A stretch of DNA of 64,000 nt, from NCBI GenBank assembly GCA_903928895.1, contig CAIYSR010000093.1:143290-207289 (forward strand). Direction: 5' to 3'. Origin of the DNA: an uncultured Rhodospirillales bacterium (GTDB taxonomy: Bacteria > Pseudomonadota > Alphaproteobacteria > Acetobacterales > Acetobacteraceae). The notes beneath the pieces are model-generated. The model had not been told where the DNA came from and ran no database searches. It was given only the letters and a program-made list of their open reading frames with translations. Below are positions 37,759-47,029 of the stretch, in pieces. Position numbers and translations under genes: made by a program. How positions within the stretch are numbered: position 1 is the stretch's first letter; the number at the start of each line of letters is the position of its first letter.

Positions 37759-38376
37759 TCAGCCGGCAAGCCCGGCCAGGAGCACGCGCGCCTTTTCCGC
37801 CACCGTTGCCGCGCTGTCGCCGGGCCGGTAGATCGACGAGCCGATCCCGAACCCCGACGCCCCGGCCGCCCGCCATGCCGCCATGTTGCCAGCATCGATC
37901 CCCCCAACCGGCAGGACCGCGGTGCCCTGCGGCAGCACCGCCCGCATCGCCCTCAGCACTGCCGGCGAGGCGGCCTCGGCCGGAAACAGCTTCAGGCCGT
38001 CGGCCCCGAGTTCCAGCATGGCGAAGGCCTCGCTCGGGGTAAACATTCCCGGACATGCCAGCATCCCCCGCGCCTTGGCCTCGCGCACCACCATGCCCGC
38101 CGCATGCGGTGTCACGATCAGCCGGCCGCCTGCGTCGGCGATCTCCGCCACGTGCCGCGCCGTCATCACCGTTCCCGCTCCGACCAGCATATGCCCGCCA
38201 TAGCGCGCGGCGAGGCGGCTGATGCTCGCCATCGGATCGGGCGAATTGAGCGGCACCTCGACGATGCTTATGCCCGCCGCGTCCAACACCGCCGCAATAT
38301 CGACGCACTCCTCCGGCCGCACCCCGCGCAGGATGGCGACGATCGGACAGCGGGCAAGCCAGGTCTTCAATTCCAT
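37759..38376 (-). CDS. dgoA: 2-dehydro-3-deoxy-6-phosphogalactonate aldolase
   Basis: A 205-residue class I KDPG/KDPGal aldolase. It has the family AILRGVRPEE start, the EVPLNSPDP strand, GAGTVMTARHV and the Schiff-base lysine in DGLKLFPAEAASP. Pairing with the neighbouring DgoK kinase assigns it to KDPGal, giving pyruvate and glyceraldehyde-3-phosphate in the DeLey-Doudoroff route. The dgoK stop overlaps its start region. Confidence 0.9.
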   Translation of the reverse strand: MELKTWLARCPIVAILRGVRPEECVDIAAVLDAAGISIVEVPLNSPDPMASISRLAARYGGHMLVGAGTVMTARHVAEIADAGGRLIVTPHAAGMVVREAKARGMLACPGMFTPSEAFAMLELGADGLKLFPAEAASPAVLRAMRAVLPQGTAVLPVGGIDAGNMAAWRAAGASGFGIGSSIYRPGDSAATVAEKARVLLAGLAG

Positions 38377-39236
38377 GGCGCTATGGCTCCGATGCGATGC
38401 AGGCCGCGCGCGGCGGCGTCGGGTTCCTCGATCATCGCCGTGGCACCCACACGGGCAAGGGCGCGGGCATAGAGTGCGCACAGCGGAGCGGCGCCGATCA
38501 GATGCACCACCGCACCCGTCGGACACGCCGCTCCGACCTCGTGACCGATCAGAAGTCCCGACAAATAGGAACCGCTTTCGTCCGCCGACAGACGGTCGAA
38601 CAGCCCCAGGGTACGCACCCCGAACAAATGGTTGAGCAGGTGCCCCGGGTCCCCGGCGCGGGCGAGCCCGCGATCGAACGCCGCAGGATCGGTCGGCGCG
38701 TCGTTCATCATCCGGCCCAGAATTGTCGCCGTCCGCAGGGCCGCGAAGGCCTCGCCGCTGAAAAACGTCTGAAACGCGACGATCCGCCCGTCCTCCACCT
38801 GCGCCCATTTGGAGTGGCTCCCGGGCAGGCACGCCCTCGCGTGCCCGTTGAGCACGCCGACGATCTGGGTCTCCTCCCCGCGCATCACCTCAGGCGTCCC
38901 CGCCGCGTCAAAATCGCGCAGCCCCGGCACCAGCAGCACCTCGGCCCCGGCGAATGGTACCTGCACCAGCGCCGCACCGATCTCCGCCGCCCCGGCAGGG
39001 CAGGGGAGATAGGGCGCCTCGACCCAGCCCTGCCGGCTGCCGATCATGCCGCTGAGCAGCACGCGCCGTTCGCCCAGTGCCAGCCACGGGCCGATCAGGT
39101 CACGCAGCGCAGCGGCGAAATCACCGCCCGTGACGTTCAGGATGCCCCGGTCCGACTCCCGGCGCTCCAGCACCGTTCCCGCCGCATCCAGCCGATACGC
39201 TCGCAGGCTGCTGGTGCCCCAGTCGACCCCGATCAT
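38367..39236 (-). CDS. dgoK: 2-dehydro-3-deoxygalactonokinase
   Basis: A 289-residue sugar-acid kinase with the N-terminal phosphate-binding MIGVDWGTSSLRAYRL and the DgoK family segments LSGMIGSRQGWVEAPYLPCPAG, split by function here, and LPGSHSKWAQVEDGRI. It phosphorylates 2-keto-3-deoxygalactonate for the adjacent aldolase. Ends 10 nt inside the aldolase start. Confidence 0.92.
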   Translation of the reverse strand: MIGVDWGTSSLRAYRLDAAGTVLERRESDRGILNVTGGDFAAALRDLIGPWLALGERRVLLSGMIGSRQGWVEAPYLPCPAGAAEIGAALVQVPFAGAEVLLVPGLRDFDAAGTPEVMRGEETQIVGVLNGHARACLPGSHSKWAQVEDGRIVAFQTFFSGEAFAALRTATILGRMMNDAPTDPAAFDRGLARAGDPGHLLNHLFGVRTLGLFDRLSADESGSYLSGLLIGHEVGAACPTGAVVHLIGAAPLCALYARALARVGATAMIEEPDAAARGLHRIGAIAPWN

Positions 39237-39252
39237 CGCTTCCGCCCGAGAC

Positions 39253-40140
39253 CTACTCCGCCGCACGCGGCTGGCGGATCGCGTCCATGGCCCGTGCGAT
39301 CCGCACCCCCACCCCGGCATCCACCTGGCGGAAAGGCGGCCGCACGGCGCGCCACGCCGCCTCGCCGGTTTGCGCCGCCAGGATCGATTTGATCACCGGC
39401 AGGAACGGCTGCTCGATCAGGCCGCACGCCGCCGTCATCGCGGCGGTTCCGGCCTCGCCGTCGAACATCGCGCGCACCAGGTCCGGCACGATATTGACCA
39501 TGCCGCAAATCGTCCCGACGCCGCCCGCCTTGAGGGCGCGGTCGATCAGTACCTCGGCGCCCACCAGCGCCCCGATCTCCGGCGCATGCTCGCGGAAGGC
39601 GAGGAAGGAATTCCAGTCGCCGGTGCTGTCCTTCACCCCGGCCATGATCGCCCCAAAGCGCCGACGCAACCGGCCCAGCACCGGCGCCGGCGTGGGAACG
39701 CCCGAGATCTGCGGAATATGATAGGCGCACACGCGCAGCCGATCCGAGCCGACGCCATCGATGATGGCGGCGAAAGCATCCTCGATGCCCTGCTCCGTCA
39801 CATCGCGGTAGTAGTACGGCGGCAGGATCATGGCATGCACGAGGCCCAGCCCCATCATGTCGCGGGTTGTGCTGATGCTATCGGGAATTGCCGGGCAGCC
39901 GGTGCCCAGCGCGATCCGGCTCGCGGGCACGCCCGATTTCAGCAGCGTCTCCACCGCGTCGAGTTTTTCCTTGGCCGAAAACGAGGTGCCCTCGCCCGTG
40001 GTTCCGAACGGCACCAGCCCGTCGCAGCCGTTGTCGATCAGGAACTTGCCGTGCCGCGCCAGCAATGCGTGGTCGACCCCGCCATCGGCGTCGAGCGGGG
40101 TCGTCATGGCGGACCAGAGTCCGCGAATGCAATCGGTCAT
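39253..40140 (-). CDS. Dihydrodipicolinate synthase (DapA) family lyase
   Basis: A 295-residue DapA/NAL superfamily class I aldolase. It has GTTGEGTSF at 46-54, the catalytic tyrosine Y140 in CAYHIP and the Schiff-base lysine K170 in AGVKDSTGDW. Next to dgoK-dgoA it more likely handles a sugar-derived keto acid than lysine synthesis, but the substrate is not shown. GGAAGGAAGC precedes ATG 40140. Confidence 0.87.
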   Translation of the reverse strand: MTDCIRGLWSAMTTPLDADGGVDHALLARHGKFLIDNGCDGLVPFGTTGEGTSFSAKEKLDAVETLLKSGVPASRIALGTGCPAIPDSISTTRDMMGLGLVHAMILPPYYYRDVTEQGIEDAFAAIIDGVGSDRLRVCAYHIPQISGVPTPAPVLGRLRRRFGAIMAGVKDSTGDWNSFLAFREHAPEIGALVGAEVLIDRALKAGGVGTICGMVNIVPDLVRAMFDGEAGTAAMTAACGLIEQPFLPVIKSILAAQTGEAAWRAVRPPFRQVDAGVGVRIARAMDAIRQPRAAE

Positions 40141-40297
40141 GGAGCTTCCTTCCAGCTTGTCGGCAGGGAAGCACCGCCACCCCCGCAAGGGAAGGCCCGA
40201 CGCGGAAAGTTTTTCGCATGCAGTGCCGCTGTGGTTGCGAGAGTCAGGAGCGAAGCGGTGTTTGTCGAAATTCCAACGCTTGAGGGTTTGGCCAGGC

Positions 40298-41665
40298 TTA
40301 TTCGGCGGCGACGCGCTCCGCAGCGGGAGGAAGCCAGAGGGCGGCGATGGCGCTTGGGTCGGGGAGCGTATCCAGCGCGGCAATAGCGGCCATCAGGGCG
40401 GAGGTTTGCGCTTCGCCGAACAGGGGGGTCACGAGGGCGCGGAATTTGGCTTCGAGGCGCTGGCCTTGGGCGGTGACGTCGGGGGCGGGGATGCCACTGT
40501 CGTGGGTGGCGTGCAGGGTGGTCTGGTCTTTGAGACGCAGGTCGAGCTCGGCGCGTGTGTGGGGCCAGCCGTGCTGAAGGTCGATGACGACACGGTCTCG
40601 CAGCGCCATCAGGTCCGGGTTGTTGGCGGTCTCGGCCGTGAAAGTGCTGAGCGCATCGGTCGGGATGCCGGCGAGGGCCATGGCGGTGGTGAGGCGGTGG
40701 CTGAACTTGGCTTCGAGGCCGGTTGTGGGGGATTGGATGTTGCAGACGCGGTCGGTGGCCTGGTCGACGCGCAGGGTGACGGCGGCGATATCGTCAGAGG
40801 TGAGGTTGTGCAGCGCACGAAGGCGGCGGGCGGTTTCGATGGGGGCGTGGGTGAGGTAGCAGGCAGCGTGGTATTTGAAGAGGTTTTCGCGCAGGTACCA
40901 GCCGGAGGGGGGCGTGGCCATGGCGGCTTCAGGATGGAAGTCCGGGCTGTGGGTGGCGGCGAAGCCTTGTTTGCACTCGATAGCGTCGGGCCGGGCGGTG
41001 AAGCCGCGGGCCGCGAGGCGGGCGGCCAGCAGGCCAGCTTCGGCGGCGCGGCCGGCATGGAGCGGTTTGCACATGGTACCGAAGAGGGATTTCAGGCCGG
41101 CGGCCTCGGTGGCGGCGATGCCGAGGGCGTTGACTGTTTGTTGTTCATTCAGTCCCATCAAATGGGCGCAAGCGGCCGCCGCGCCGAAGGTGCCGATGGT
41201 GCCGGTGGCGTGGAAGCCGATGCCGTCGTAGTGGCCAGGCGCCAGGGCACGGCCTAGGCGGCAGGCGAGTTCGTAGCCGGCGGCGAAGGCCGTAATAATG
41301 GATTTGCCATCGGCGTGGCGCTCCTCGGCCAGCGCGAGGACGGCAGGGAGAATGGCGACCGAGGGATGTCCAGGCATCGACATGTTGACGTCGTCATAGT
41401 CAAGCGCGTGGCCGACGGTGCCGTGCAGCAGGGCCGAGTTGCGGGCGGGAAGGCGCAGCGCGAGGCCAGGGACGCCGGCGACGCCGGGGCCGCCTTGCTC
41501 GGCGAGTTCGGCGGCGAGGATGCGCACCAGTGGGTCGTCGGCGCCGGCGATGGCGACGCCGATGGTGTCGAGCACGCATTGGCGGACGATGGTGCGGATT
41601 TCGTCGGGGATGCCGGCATAGGTTACGGCGCGACTGAGGCGAGCGAGGTCGATCTGGAGGCCCAT
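40298..41665 (-). CDS. MmgE/PrpD family protein
   Basis: A 455-residue member of the PrpD / IDS-epimerase-like family, including 2-methylcitrate dehydratase and cis-aconitate decarboxylase. Family segments are LLHGTVGHALDYDD, GHPSVAILPAVLALAE and GFHATGTIGTFGAAAA. The true reaction is open; several PrpD-like enzymes act on branched tricarboxylates. It lies 31 nt upstream of no gene but shares direction with the enoyl-CoA hydratase upstream. Confidence 0.88.
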   Translation of the reverse strand: MGLQIDLARLSRAVTYAGIPDEIRTIVRQCVLDTIGVAIAGADDPLVRILAAELAEQGGPGVAGVPGLALRLPARNSALLHGTVGHALDYDDVNMSMPGHPSVAILPAVLALAEERHADGKSIITAFAAGYELACRLGRALAPGHYDGIGFHATGTIGTFGAAAACAHLMGLNEQQTVNALGIAATEAAGLKSLFGTMCKPLHAGRAAEAGLLAARLAARGFTARPDAIECKQGFAATHSPDFHPEAAMATPPSGWYLRENLFKYHAACYLTHAPIETARRLRALHNLTSDDIAAVTLRVDQATDRVCNIQSPTTGLEAKFSHRLTTAMALAGIPTDALSTFTAETANNPDLMALRDRVVIDLQHGWPHTRAELDLRLKDQTTLHATHDSGIPAPDVTAQGQRLEAKFRALVTPLFGEAQTSALMAAIAALDTLPDPSAIAALWLPPAAERVAAE

Positions 41666-41696
41666 GGAAAAGGTCCTTGTCTGGTTCGAAGCGGGC

Positions 41697-42500
41697 TTAG
41701 CGGCCCTTGAAGACGGGTTCGCGCTTTTCGTTGAAGGAGGCGATGCCTTCACGGCGATCTTCGGTGGGGACCATGCGGTTATAGGCTTCGATTTCGAACA
41801 TCAGGGCGCTGGCGAGGTCCATCTGGCCGCCGACGTTCACACTCTGCTTGATCTGGCGGGTGGAGATGGGCGCGTTGTTGGCGATGCGAGTGGCGGTGGC
41901 CAGGGTGTCCCACAGCAGGGTTTCGGCGGGGCAGATGCGGTTGACGAGGCCCCAAGCGAGGGCCTGTTCGGCGGTGAAAGGGGTGCCGGTGAGGAGGATC
42001 TCCTTGGCGCGGCGGGCGCCGATGGTACGGGGCAGGTTCTGCGTGCCGCCGGCGCCGGGCATGATGCCGAGGGTGACTTCCGTGAGGGCGAAGCGGGCGT
42101 GGGGGGCCGCGTAGGCAAAGTCGCAGCACAGCACCATCTCCAGGCCACCGGCATAGGCCGCGCCGTTGACGGCGGCGATGACGGGGATCGGGCAGGCGTG
42201 CATCGCGCGGACCATGCGCTCGAAGATCAGGTGCTGGTCCTGCCACTGTTCGTCCGTCATCCCCTGGCGCTGCTTGAGGTCGCCGCCCGCGCAGAAGGTC
42301 TTTTCGCCGGCCCCGGTGAGGATGGCGCAACGGAAAGCGGCGGGGTCGGCGGCCAATCCGTCAAAGACAGCGTGCATGTCGAGGCCCATCTGCGTATTCA
42401 TGGCGTTGGACACGTGGGGGCGATTGAGCGTGATCTGCACCACGTGCTCGGCGGGGGAGTGGAGGGAGAGGGTCTCGAAGTCGCGGAGTTCGAAGTGCAT
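41697..42500 (-). CDS. Enoyl-CoA hydratase/isomerase family protein
   Basis: A 267-residue crotonase-fold enzyme. The oxyanion-hole strands are FCAGGDLKQRQG and NGAAYAGGLEMVLCCDFAYA, and the region of the catalytic acids is GIMPGAGGTQNLPRTIGA. The AGGT and EVTLGIMPGAGG features favour a hydratase or related isomerase. The MmgE/PrpD gene follows 31 nt later. Confidence 0.9.
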   Translation of the reverse strand: MHFELRDFETLSLHSPAEHVVQITLNRPHVSNAMNTQMGLDMHAVFDGLAADPAAFRCAILTGAGEKTFCAGGDLKQRQGMTDEQWQDQHLIFERMVRAMHACPIPVIAAVNGAAYAGGLEMVLCCDFAYAAPHARFALTEVTLGIMPGAGGTQNLPRTIGARRAKEILLTGTPFTAEQALAWGLVNRICPAETLLWDTLATATRIANNAPISTRQIKQSVNVGGQMDLASALMFEIEAYNRMVPTEDRREGIASFNEKREPVFKGR

Positions 42501-42694
42501 CTTGGTGTTTCCGGCGGATTGGTTCGCGGCAACCTATCGGGGGCAGGAGGGGGGGTCAAACCGTAAGGCAGGGTCGCCGAGCCTTGCTTGCCTTTGCCCG
42601 CTCACCCTGGCAGGCGGAGTGGCTTGGCTGGGCGTCGTGGGGCGGCGATACCGTAAGGAGAGCCGCGCAAGGGCGGTGAATCGGAGGACACGAG

Positions 42695-43909
42695 GTGCAT
42701 CGGATTGCGTTTTCGCCGCAGGCCACGGCGCCGCTGGACGGGCTGCGGGTGGTGGACATGTCGCGGCTGGTGGCCGGGAACATGGTTTCGCTGCAACTGG
42801 CAGATCACGGGGCCGAGGTGATCAAGATCGAGGACCCGGCGAAGGGGGATCCGCTCCGGGCGTGGCGGGTCGAAGGGCACTCGGTGCACTGGAAGGTGTA
42901 TGCCCGCAATAAGAAGAGTTTCGCGGTCTCGCTGCGTGACGACGAGGGGCTGGCGCTGCTGGCGGAACTGATCGCGACGTCCGATGTCCTGGTGGAGAAT
43001 TTCCGGCCCGGCACGCTGGAGGCGATGGGGCTGGCGCCTGCGGTGTTGTGGAAGCGCAATCCGGGGCTTGTGGTGGTGCGGATTTCGGGGTTCGGGCAGG
43101 ACGGGCCCTATGCGGCGCGGCCGGGATTCGGCTCGCTGATCGAGGGGATGAGCGGGTTCGCGGCGATGAACGGGTTCGCCGATCGCGAGCCGGTGCTGCC
43201 GCCGCTGGCACTGGCGGACATGGTGGCGGGCTTGTACGGCGCTTTCGCAGTGATGATCGCGCGGCGCGAGGTCGAGCGCGGCGGGGCGGGGCAGGTGATT
43301 GATCTGCCGCTGCTCGATCCGATGATTTCCGTGCTGGGGCCCCAGGCGGCGAGCCACCAGGTGTCCGGCCGTGTGCCGGCGCGCAGCGGCAGCCGGTCGG
43401 GCACAACATCGCCGCGCAATGTGTTTCGCACGCGCGATGGCCGGTTTGTGGCGATCTCGGCGTCGATCCAGACCATGGCGGAGCGGCTCCTGCGGGTGGT
43501 GGGGCGAGCAGACATGATCACCGATCCGCGGTTCGCGACCAATACGGCGCGGGTGGCCCATGCCGAGGAGACGGAGCGGCCGGTGGCCGCGTTCATCGCT
43601 GCGCGGGACCTGGACGAGGTGATGGCGATCTTCGAGCGCGAGGAGATCACGGCGGCGCCGATCTACGAAATCGATCAGTTGATCGTGGACCCGCATGTGG
43701 TGGCGCGCGACGTGCTGGTGGAGGTGCCGGACGCCGAGTTGGGGACGGTGGCGATGCACAATGTGGTGCCGCGGCTATCCGCGACCCCGGGGGCGTTGCG
43801 CTCGGCCGCACCAGAGCTCGGCCAGCACACGCGCGAGATACTCGCGGCGCTGGGCTGCGATGCGGCGCGGATCGAGGCGTTGCTGGCACGCAAGGTGGTG
43901 GCGGGATAG
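42695..43909 (+). CDS. CaiB/BaiF family CoA-transferase (GTG start)
   Basis: A 404-residue class III CoA transferase. N-terminal LRVVDMSRLVAGNMVSLQLAD, ENFRPGTLEAMG and ISGFGQDGPYA are typical, and the catalytic aspartate should be in PLALADMVAGLYGA. The GTG at 42695 has GGAGGA about 6 nt before it. It is divergent from the enoyl-CoA hydratase gene and ends at a strong hairpin terminator. Donor and acceptor unknown. Confidence 0.92.
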   Translation: MHRIAFSPQATAPLDGLRVVDMSRLVAGNMVSLQLADHGAEVIKIEDPAKGDPLRAWRVEGHSVHWKVYARNKKSFAVSLRDDEGLALLAELIATSDVLVENFRPGTLEAMGLAPAVLWKRNPGLVVVRISGFGQDGPYAARPGFGSLIEGMSGFAAMNGFADREPVLPPLALADMVAGLYGAFAVMIARREVERGGAGQVIDLPLLDPMISVLGPQAASHQVSGRVPARSGSRSGTTSPRNVFRTRDGRFVAISASIQTMAERLLRVVGRADMITDPRFATNTARVAHAEETERPVAAFIAARDLDEVMAIFEREEITAAPIYEIDQLIVDPHVVARDVLVEVPDAELGTVAMHNVVPRLSATPGALRSAAPELGQHTREILAALGCDAARIEALLARKVVAG

Positions 43910-43924
43910 GTCCAGTTCCGAACC

Positions 43925-43980
43925 GCTAGAGCGATATCGGAACTGATAGGCGTTCCGATATCGCTCTAGCTTTTTGTTTT
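43925..43980 (+). terminator. Strong intrinsic terminator after CoA-transferase
   Basis: A perfect 19-bp inverted repeat, GCTAGAGCGATATCGGAAC at 43925-43943 and its complement at 43952-43970, with an 8-nt loop and a TTTTTGTTTT tract directly after (43971-43980). It fits Rho-independent termination of the plus-strand CoA-transferase; no T tract serves era on the other strand. Confidence 0.88.
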
Positions 43981-44028
43981 ATTGCGTGTTTCACGTTTTC
44001 TCACCGGTCGGCCTCAAACGATCAGGCT

Positions 44029-44934
44029 CTAGGCAGGAGGGTCCTGCAGGCCGATGGCGCGCAGGCGGGCCGATTCTTCGTCCCAGCCGGCGCGCTCCTT
44101 GACGTTGAGGAACAAATGGACCGGGCGTTCCAACAGATTGCTCAGTTGCGCCCGGGCGTTGGCCCCGATTTCCTTGATCTTGCTGCCTTTTTGCCCGATC
44201 AGAATGGCTTTGTGGCCGGAGCGGGCGACATAGACGGTGGCCTCGATGCGGACCGAGCCATCCTTGCGCTCCTGAAAACTCTCGGTTTCCACGGTGGTGC
44301 CGTAAGGGATTTCGTCGTGGGTTTGCAGGAATATCTGCTCCCGCACGATCTCGGCTGCGAGCAGCCGGTCCGGCACGTCGGTCAGGTCGTCCTCGGGATA
44401 GAGCAGCGGGCCCACCGGCATCGCGGCGGCGATGGCATCGAGAAACTCCCTCAGCCCGTCGCCGGTGGAGGCGCTCACCATGTAGGTCTGTTCGAAGCTG
44501 GCGAGCTCGTTCAGCCGCGCCACCAGCGGCAGCAGGGCGCCGGGCGTGACCAGATCGCATTTGTTGAGCACCAACCAGGCCCGGCGCTTGCTCTCGCCGA
44601 CGCGGGTGGCGATCTCGGTCACCTGTGCGGTGATGCCAGCCTTGGAATCGACCAGCAGCAGCACAAGATCGGCATCGTCCGCCCCGGTCCAGGCGGCGGC
44701 CACCATCGCACGGTCGAGCCGCCGCTTGGGCTTGAAGATGCCGGGGGTGTCGACCAGCAACACCTGGGTGCGCTCATGCATCAGGATGCCCAGCACCCGC
44801 GCCCGTGTGGTCTGCGCCTTGGGCGAGACGATGGACAGCTTGGCACCGACGAGGCGGTTGAGCAGTGTTGACTTCCCCGCATTCGGGGCGCCGACGATGG
44901 CTGCGAAGCCGCAACGGGTCAGGGTGTCGGTCAT
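44029..44934 (-). CDS. era: GTPase Era
   Basis: Era, 301 residues, matures 16S rRNA and the 30S subunit. G1 is GAPNAGKST (15-23), G3 is in VDTPGIF, G4 is NKCD, and a C-terminal KH domain contains LIGQKGSKIKEIGANARAQL. ATG 44934 overlaps the rnc stop (ATGA), part of the lepB-rnc-era string. Confidence 0.97.
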   Translation of the reverse strand: MTDTLTRCGFAAIVGAPNAGKSTLLNRLVGAKLSIVSPKAQTTRARVLGILMHERTQVLLVDTPGIFKPKRRLDRAMVAAAWTGADDADLVLLLVDSKAGITAQVTEIATRVGESKRRAWLVLNKCDLVTPGALLPLVARLNELASFEQTYMVSASTGDGLREFLDAIAAAMPVGPLLYPEDDLTDVPDRLLAAEIVREQIFLQTHDEIPYGTTVETESFQERKDGSVRIEATVYVARSGHKAILIGQKGSKIKEIGANARAQLSNLLERPVHLFLNVKERAGWDEESARLRAIGLQDPPA

Positions 44935-45653
44935 TTCAACCTCGCCAGCAGATCGGTGGCGGCCAGGGTTTCGGCCGCGCGTTTGGTCCCGGCGGTACCG
45001 CTCCCAGTACGACCGTCGACGGTCACCGCGATCACGAAGACCGGCGCGTGCGGCGGGCCGTCGCGCGCGGTGACGATGTAGTGCGGCAAGTCATGCCCGC
45101 GCCCCTGCGCCCATTCCTGCAATGCGGTCTTGGCGTCCTTGGGCGGCGCCGCCTGCCCGGTCATGGCATCGTCCCAGGCGCGGCGCACGAAACCGCGCGC
45201 GACTTCGATCCCGCCATCCATATACAAGGCGCCGATCACCGCCTCCACGGCGTCGGCCAGCACGGTCGCGCGGCGCCGTACGCCGACCTTCGACTCGCCC
45301 GGGGCGACCGCCAGCACGTCCGCCATGCCGATGCGCTCGGCGATCTCCGCCAGCACCGGTTGCGACACCAGATGGGCAAGGCGGCGGCCCAGTTCGCCCT
45401 CCTGCTCGCGTGCGAACCGTTCGGCCAGCCACTCCGCCACCAGCAGGCCGAGCACCCGGTCGCCCACGAATTCAAGGCGTTCGTTCGATCCTGCCCCGGT
45501 CTGGCGCACGCCCCGGCCCCCGCCCTTCACGCCGGGGGCGGCCGAACGGTGGGTCAGCGCCTCGCGCAGCAGGTCGATCCGCCGGAAGTGATGCCCCAGC
45601 AGCGCCTCGGCCGCGGCCTCCTCGGCCGCCCGCGCTACCAGGGGCTCCGCCAT
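44931..45653 (-). CDS. rnc: Ribonuclease III
   Basis: A 240-residue double-strand-specific RNase. The signature ERLEFVGDRVLG at about 58-69 holds the metal-binding acids E61 and D65, with a second acidic site in LADAVEAVIGALYMDGG, and the C-terminal dsRNA-binding domain starts DAKTALQEWAQGRG. It processes rRNA precursors and begins 2 nt after lepB stops. Start ATG 45653. Confidence 0.96.
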   Translation of the reverse strand: MAEPLVARAAEEAAAEALLGHHFRRIDLLREALTHRSAAPGVKGGGRGVRQTGAGSNERLEFVGDRVLGLLVAEWLAERFAREQEGELGRRLAHLVSQPVLAEIAERIGMADVLAVAPGESKVGVRRRATVLADAVEAVIGALYMDGGIEVARGFVRRAWDDAMTGQAAPPKDAKTALQEWAQGRGHDLPHYIVTARDGPPHAPVFVIAVTVDGRTGSGTAGTKRAAETLAATDLLARLK

Positions 45654-45655
45654 GG

Positions 45656-46408
45656 TCAGGAGATCCCCTTGAACAATCGAGTCCAGCGGATCTCGAACGG
45701 CCATTCCCATACTTCCCACCACGGCGCCGTCGCGTTGATGGAGAAAAAGATGAACTCGGCGCGGCCGACCAGGTTGTCCACCGGGATGAAGCCGACCGCG
45801 TTCAGCACCCGGCTGTCCAGGCTGTTGTCGCGGTTGTCGCCCATCGCGAAGACATGGCCTTCGGGGATGCGGAATTCCTCGGTGTTGTCGAGCATCTCGT
45901 TATCGGAAGCCTTGAGGATGTCATGTGCCCGCGGCGTGTCGCCATCGCGGGCGGGCGGCAGGGTCTCGACATAGCGCTTCAGCAGGGTCCGCGGCCCTTC
46001 TCCCTCGGCCAAATACTGGCCGGCCTCTTTGCGCGGCACGATCTTGCCGTTGACATACAACTGGCCGGCCTTCATCTGCACCCGATCGCCGGGCAGGCCG
46101 ATGATGCGCTTGATGTAGTCGGTCGAATTGTCGCGCGGCAACTTGAAAACCGCGACATCGCCACGGGCCGGCAGCCGGCCAAGGATGCGTCCGCTGAACA
46201 GCGGAGGCGCCAGCGGCATAGAAAAGCGCGAGTAGCCGTAGCTGTATTTCGAGACGAACAGATAGTCTCCGATCAGCAGGGTCGGGATCATCGAGCCTGA
46301 TGGGATGTTGAACGGCTCGAACGCCACGGTTCGGATACCGACGGCGATCAGCCCGGCATAGATGATCGTCTTGATGTTCTCGACGAGACTGGAGGATGAG
46401 CGCGACAT
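45656..46408 (-). CDS. lepB: Signal peptidase I
   Basis: A 250-residue type I leader peptidase. One N-terminal membrane anchor is followed by catalytic S39 in NIPSGSMIPTLLIGDYL and K100 in TDYIKRIIGLPGD; the C-terminal box is HVFAMGDNRDNSLDSR. It cleaves export signals at the outer face of the inner membrane. ATG 46408 is preceded by TTG two codons earlier, which is less likely. Confidence 0.96.
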   Translation of the reverse strand: MSRSSSSLVENIKTIIYAGLIAVGIRTVAFEPFNIPSGSMIPTLLIGDYLFVSKYSYGYSRFSMPLAPPLFSGRILGRLPARGDVAVFKLPRDNSTDYIKRIIGLPGDRVQMKAGQLYVNGKIVPRKEAGQYLAEGEGPRTLLKRYVETLPPARDGDTPRAHDILKASDNEMLDNTEEFRIPEGHVFAMGDNRDNSLDSRVLNAVGFIPVDNLVGRAEFIFFSINATAPWWEVWEWPFEIRWTRLFKGIS

Positions 46409-46620
46409 GAACAACCGGGATCCGGACGGGGTGAGCCCGGGTTGAACGCCAACCCCGCCACCCTGTCAAGCAAACCCGGCCCGCATGACAAGGTCTTAAG
46501 CCCCGCTGTCCCAGGGGCCAAAGCAAACCCTCTCAGGTCAGCGCTCTTGCTGAATGCCAAGCAGGCTTTCGCCAGTAGGACGTTTGCAAATGCATCCGTG
46601 GTCCGTCCTGCGAAACCTGG
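46409..46620. other. Intergenic gap between acpS and lepB
   Basis: This 212-nt gap is the longest within the minus-strand housekeeping string. I see no gene, clear hairpin terminator or known operator. It may hold a promoter for lepB-rnc-era. Confidence 0.5.
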
Positions 46621-47025
46621 TTAGCCCGGCGCCGCTGAGATGATCACCTGGGCGAACGCGTAGGGATATTCATCCGTCATCGTCAGGTCGATCCGCCCGG
46701 CCATGCCGTCCGGCACCATCGCCGCCAGTCGCGCCGCCGCGCCGCCGGTCAGCACCATCACCGGCTGCCCGGTTGGCAGGTTCTCCACTCCGAGGTCGGA
46801 CAGATGGATTCCCCGTGCGAGGCCGGTTCCGAGCGCCTTCGCGCAGGCCTCCTTGGCGGCGAACCGCATGGCGTAGGCCCCCGCCCGGCCCTTGCCGACG
46901 CGGCGCTCCGCCTTGGCGATCTCGAGCGCAGTGAACACCCGCTCGGCGAAGCGCTGTCCGAATCGCTCCAGCGAACGCTCAATCCTCCGGACGTCGCACA
47001 AGTCGGAACCGATCCCCAATATCAT
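46621..47025 (-). CDS. acpS: Holo-[acyl-carrier-protein] synthase
   Basis: A 134-residue phosphopantetheinyl transferase that activates ACP for fatty-acid synthesis. The metal-binding residues are D8 in [15 protein letters not shown] and E59 in [16 protein letters not shown]. It starts 4 nt after rsh. In some alphaproteobacteria pyrE and pdxJ lie between rsh and acpS; neither is here. Confidence 0.95.
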   Translation of the reverse strand: MILGIGSDLCDVRRIERSLERFGQRFAERVFTALEIAKAERRVGKGRAGAYAMRFAAKEACAKALGTGLARGIHLSDLGVENLPTGQPVMVLTGGAAARLAAMVPDGMAGRIDLTMTDEYPYAFAQVIISAAPG

Positions 47026-47029
47026 CGGG

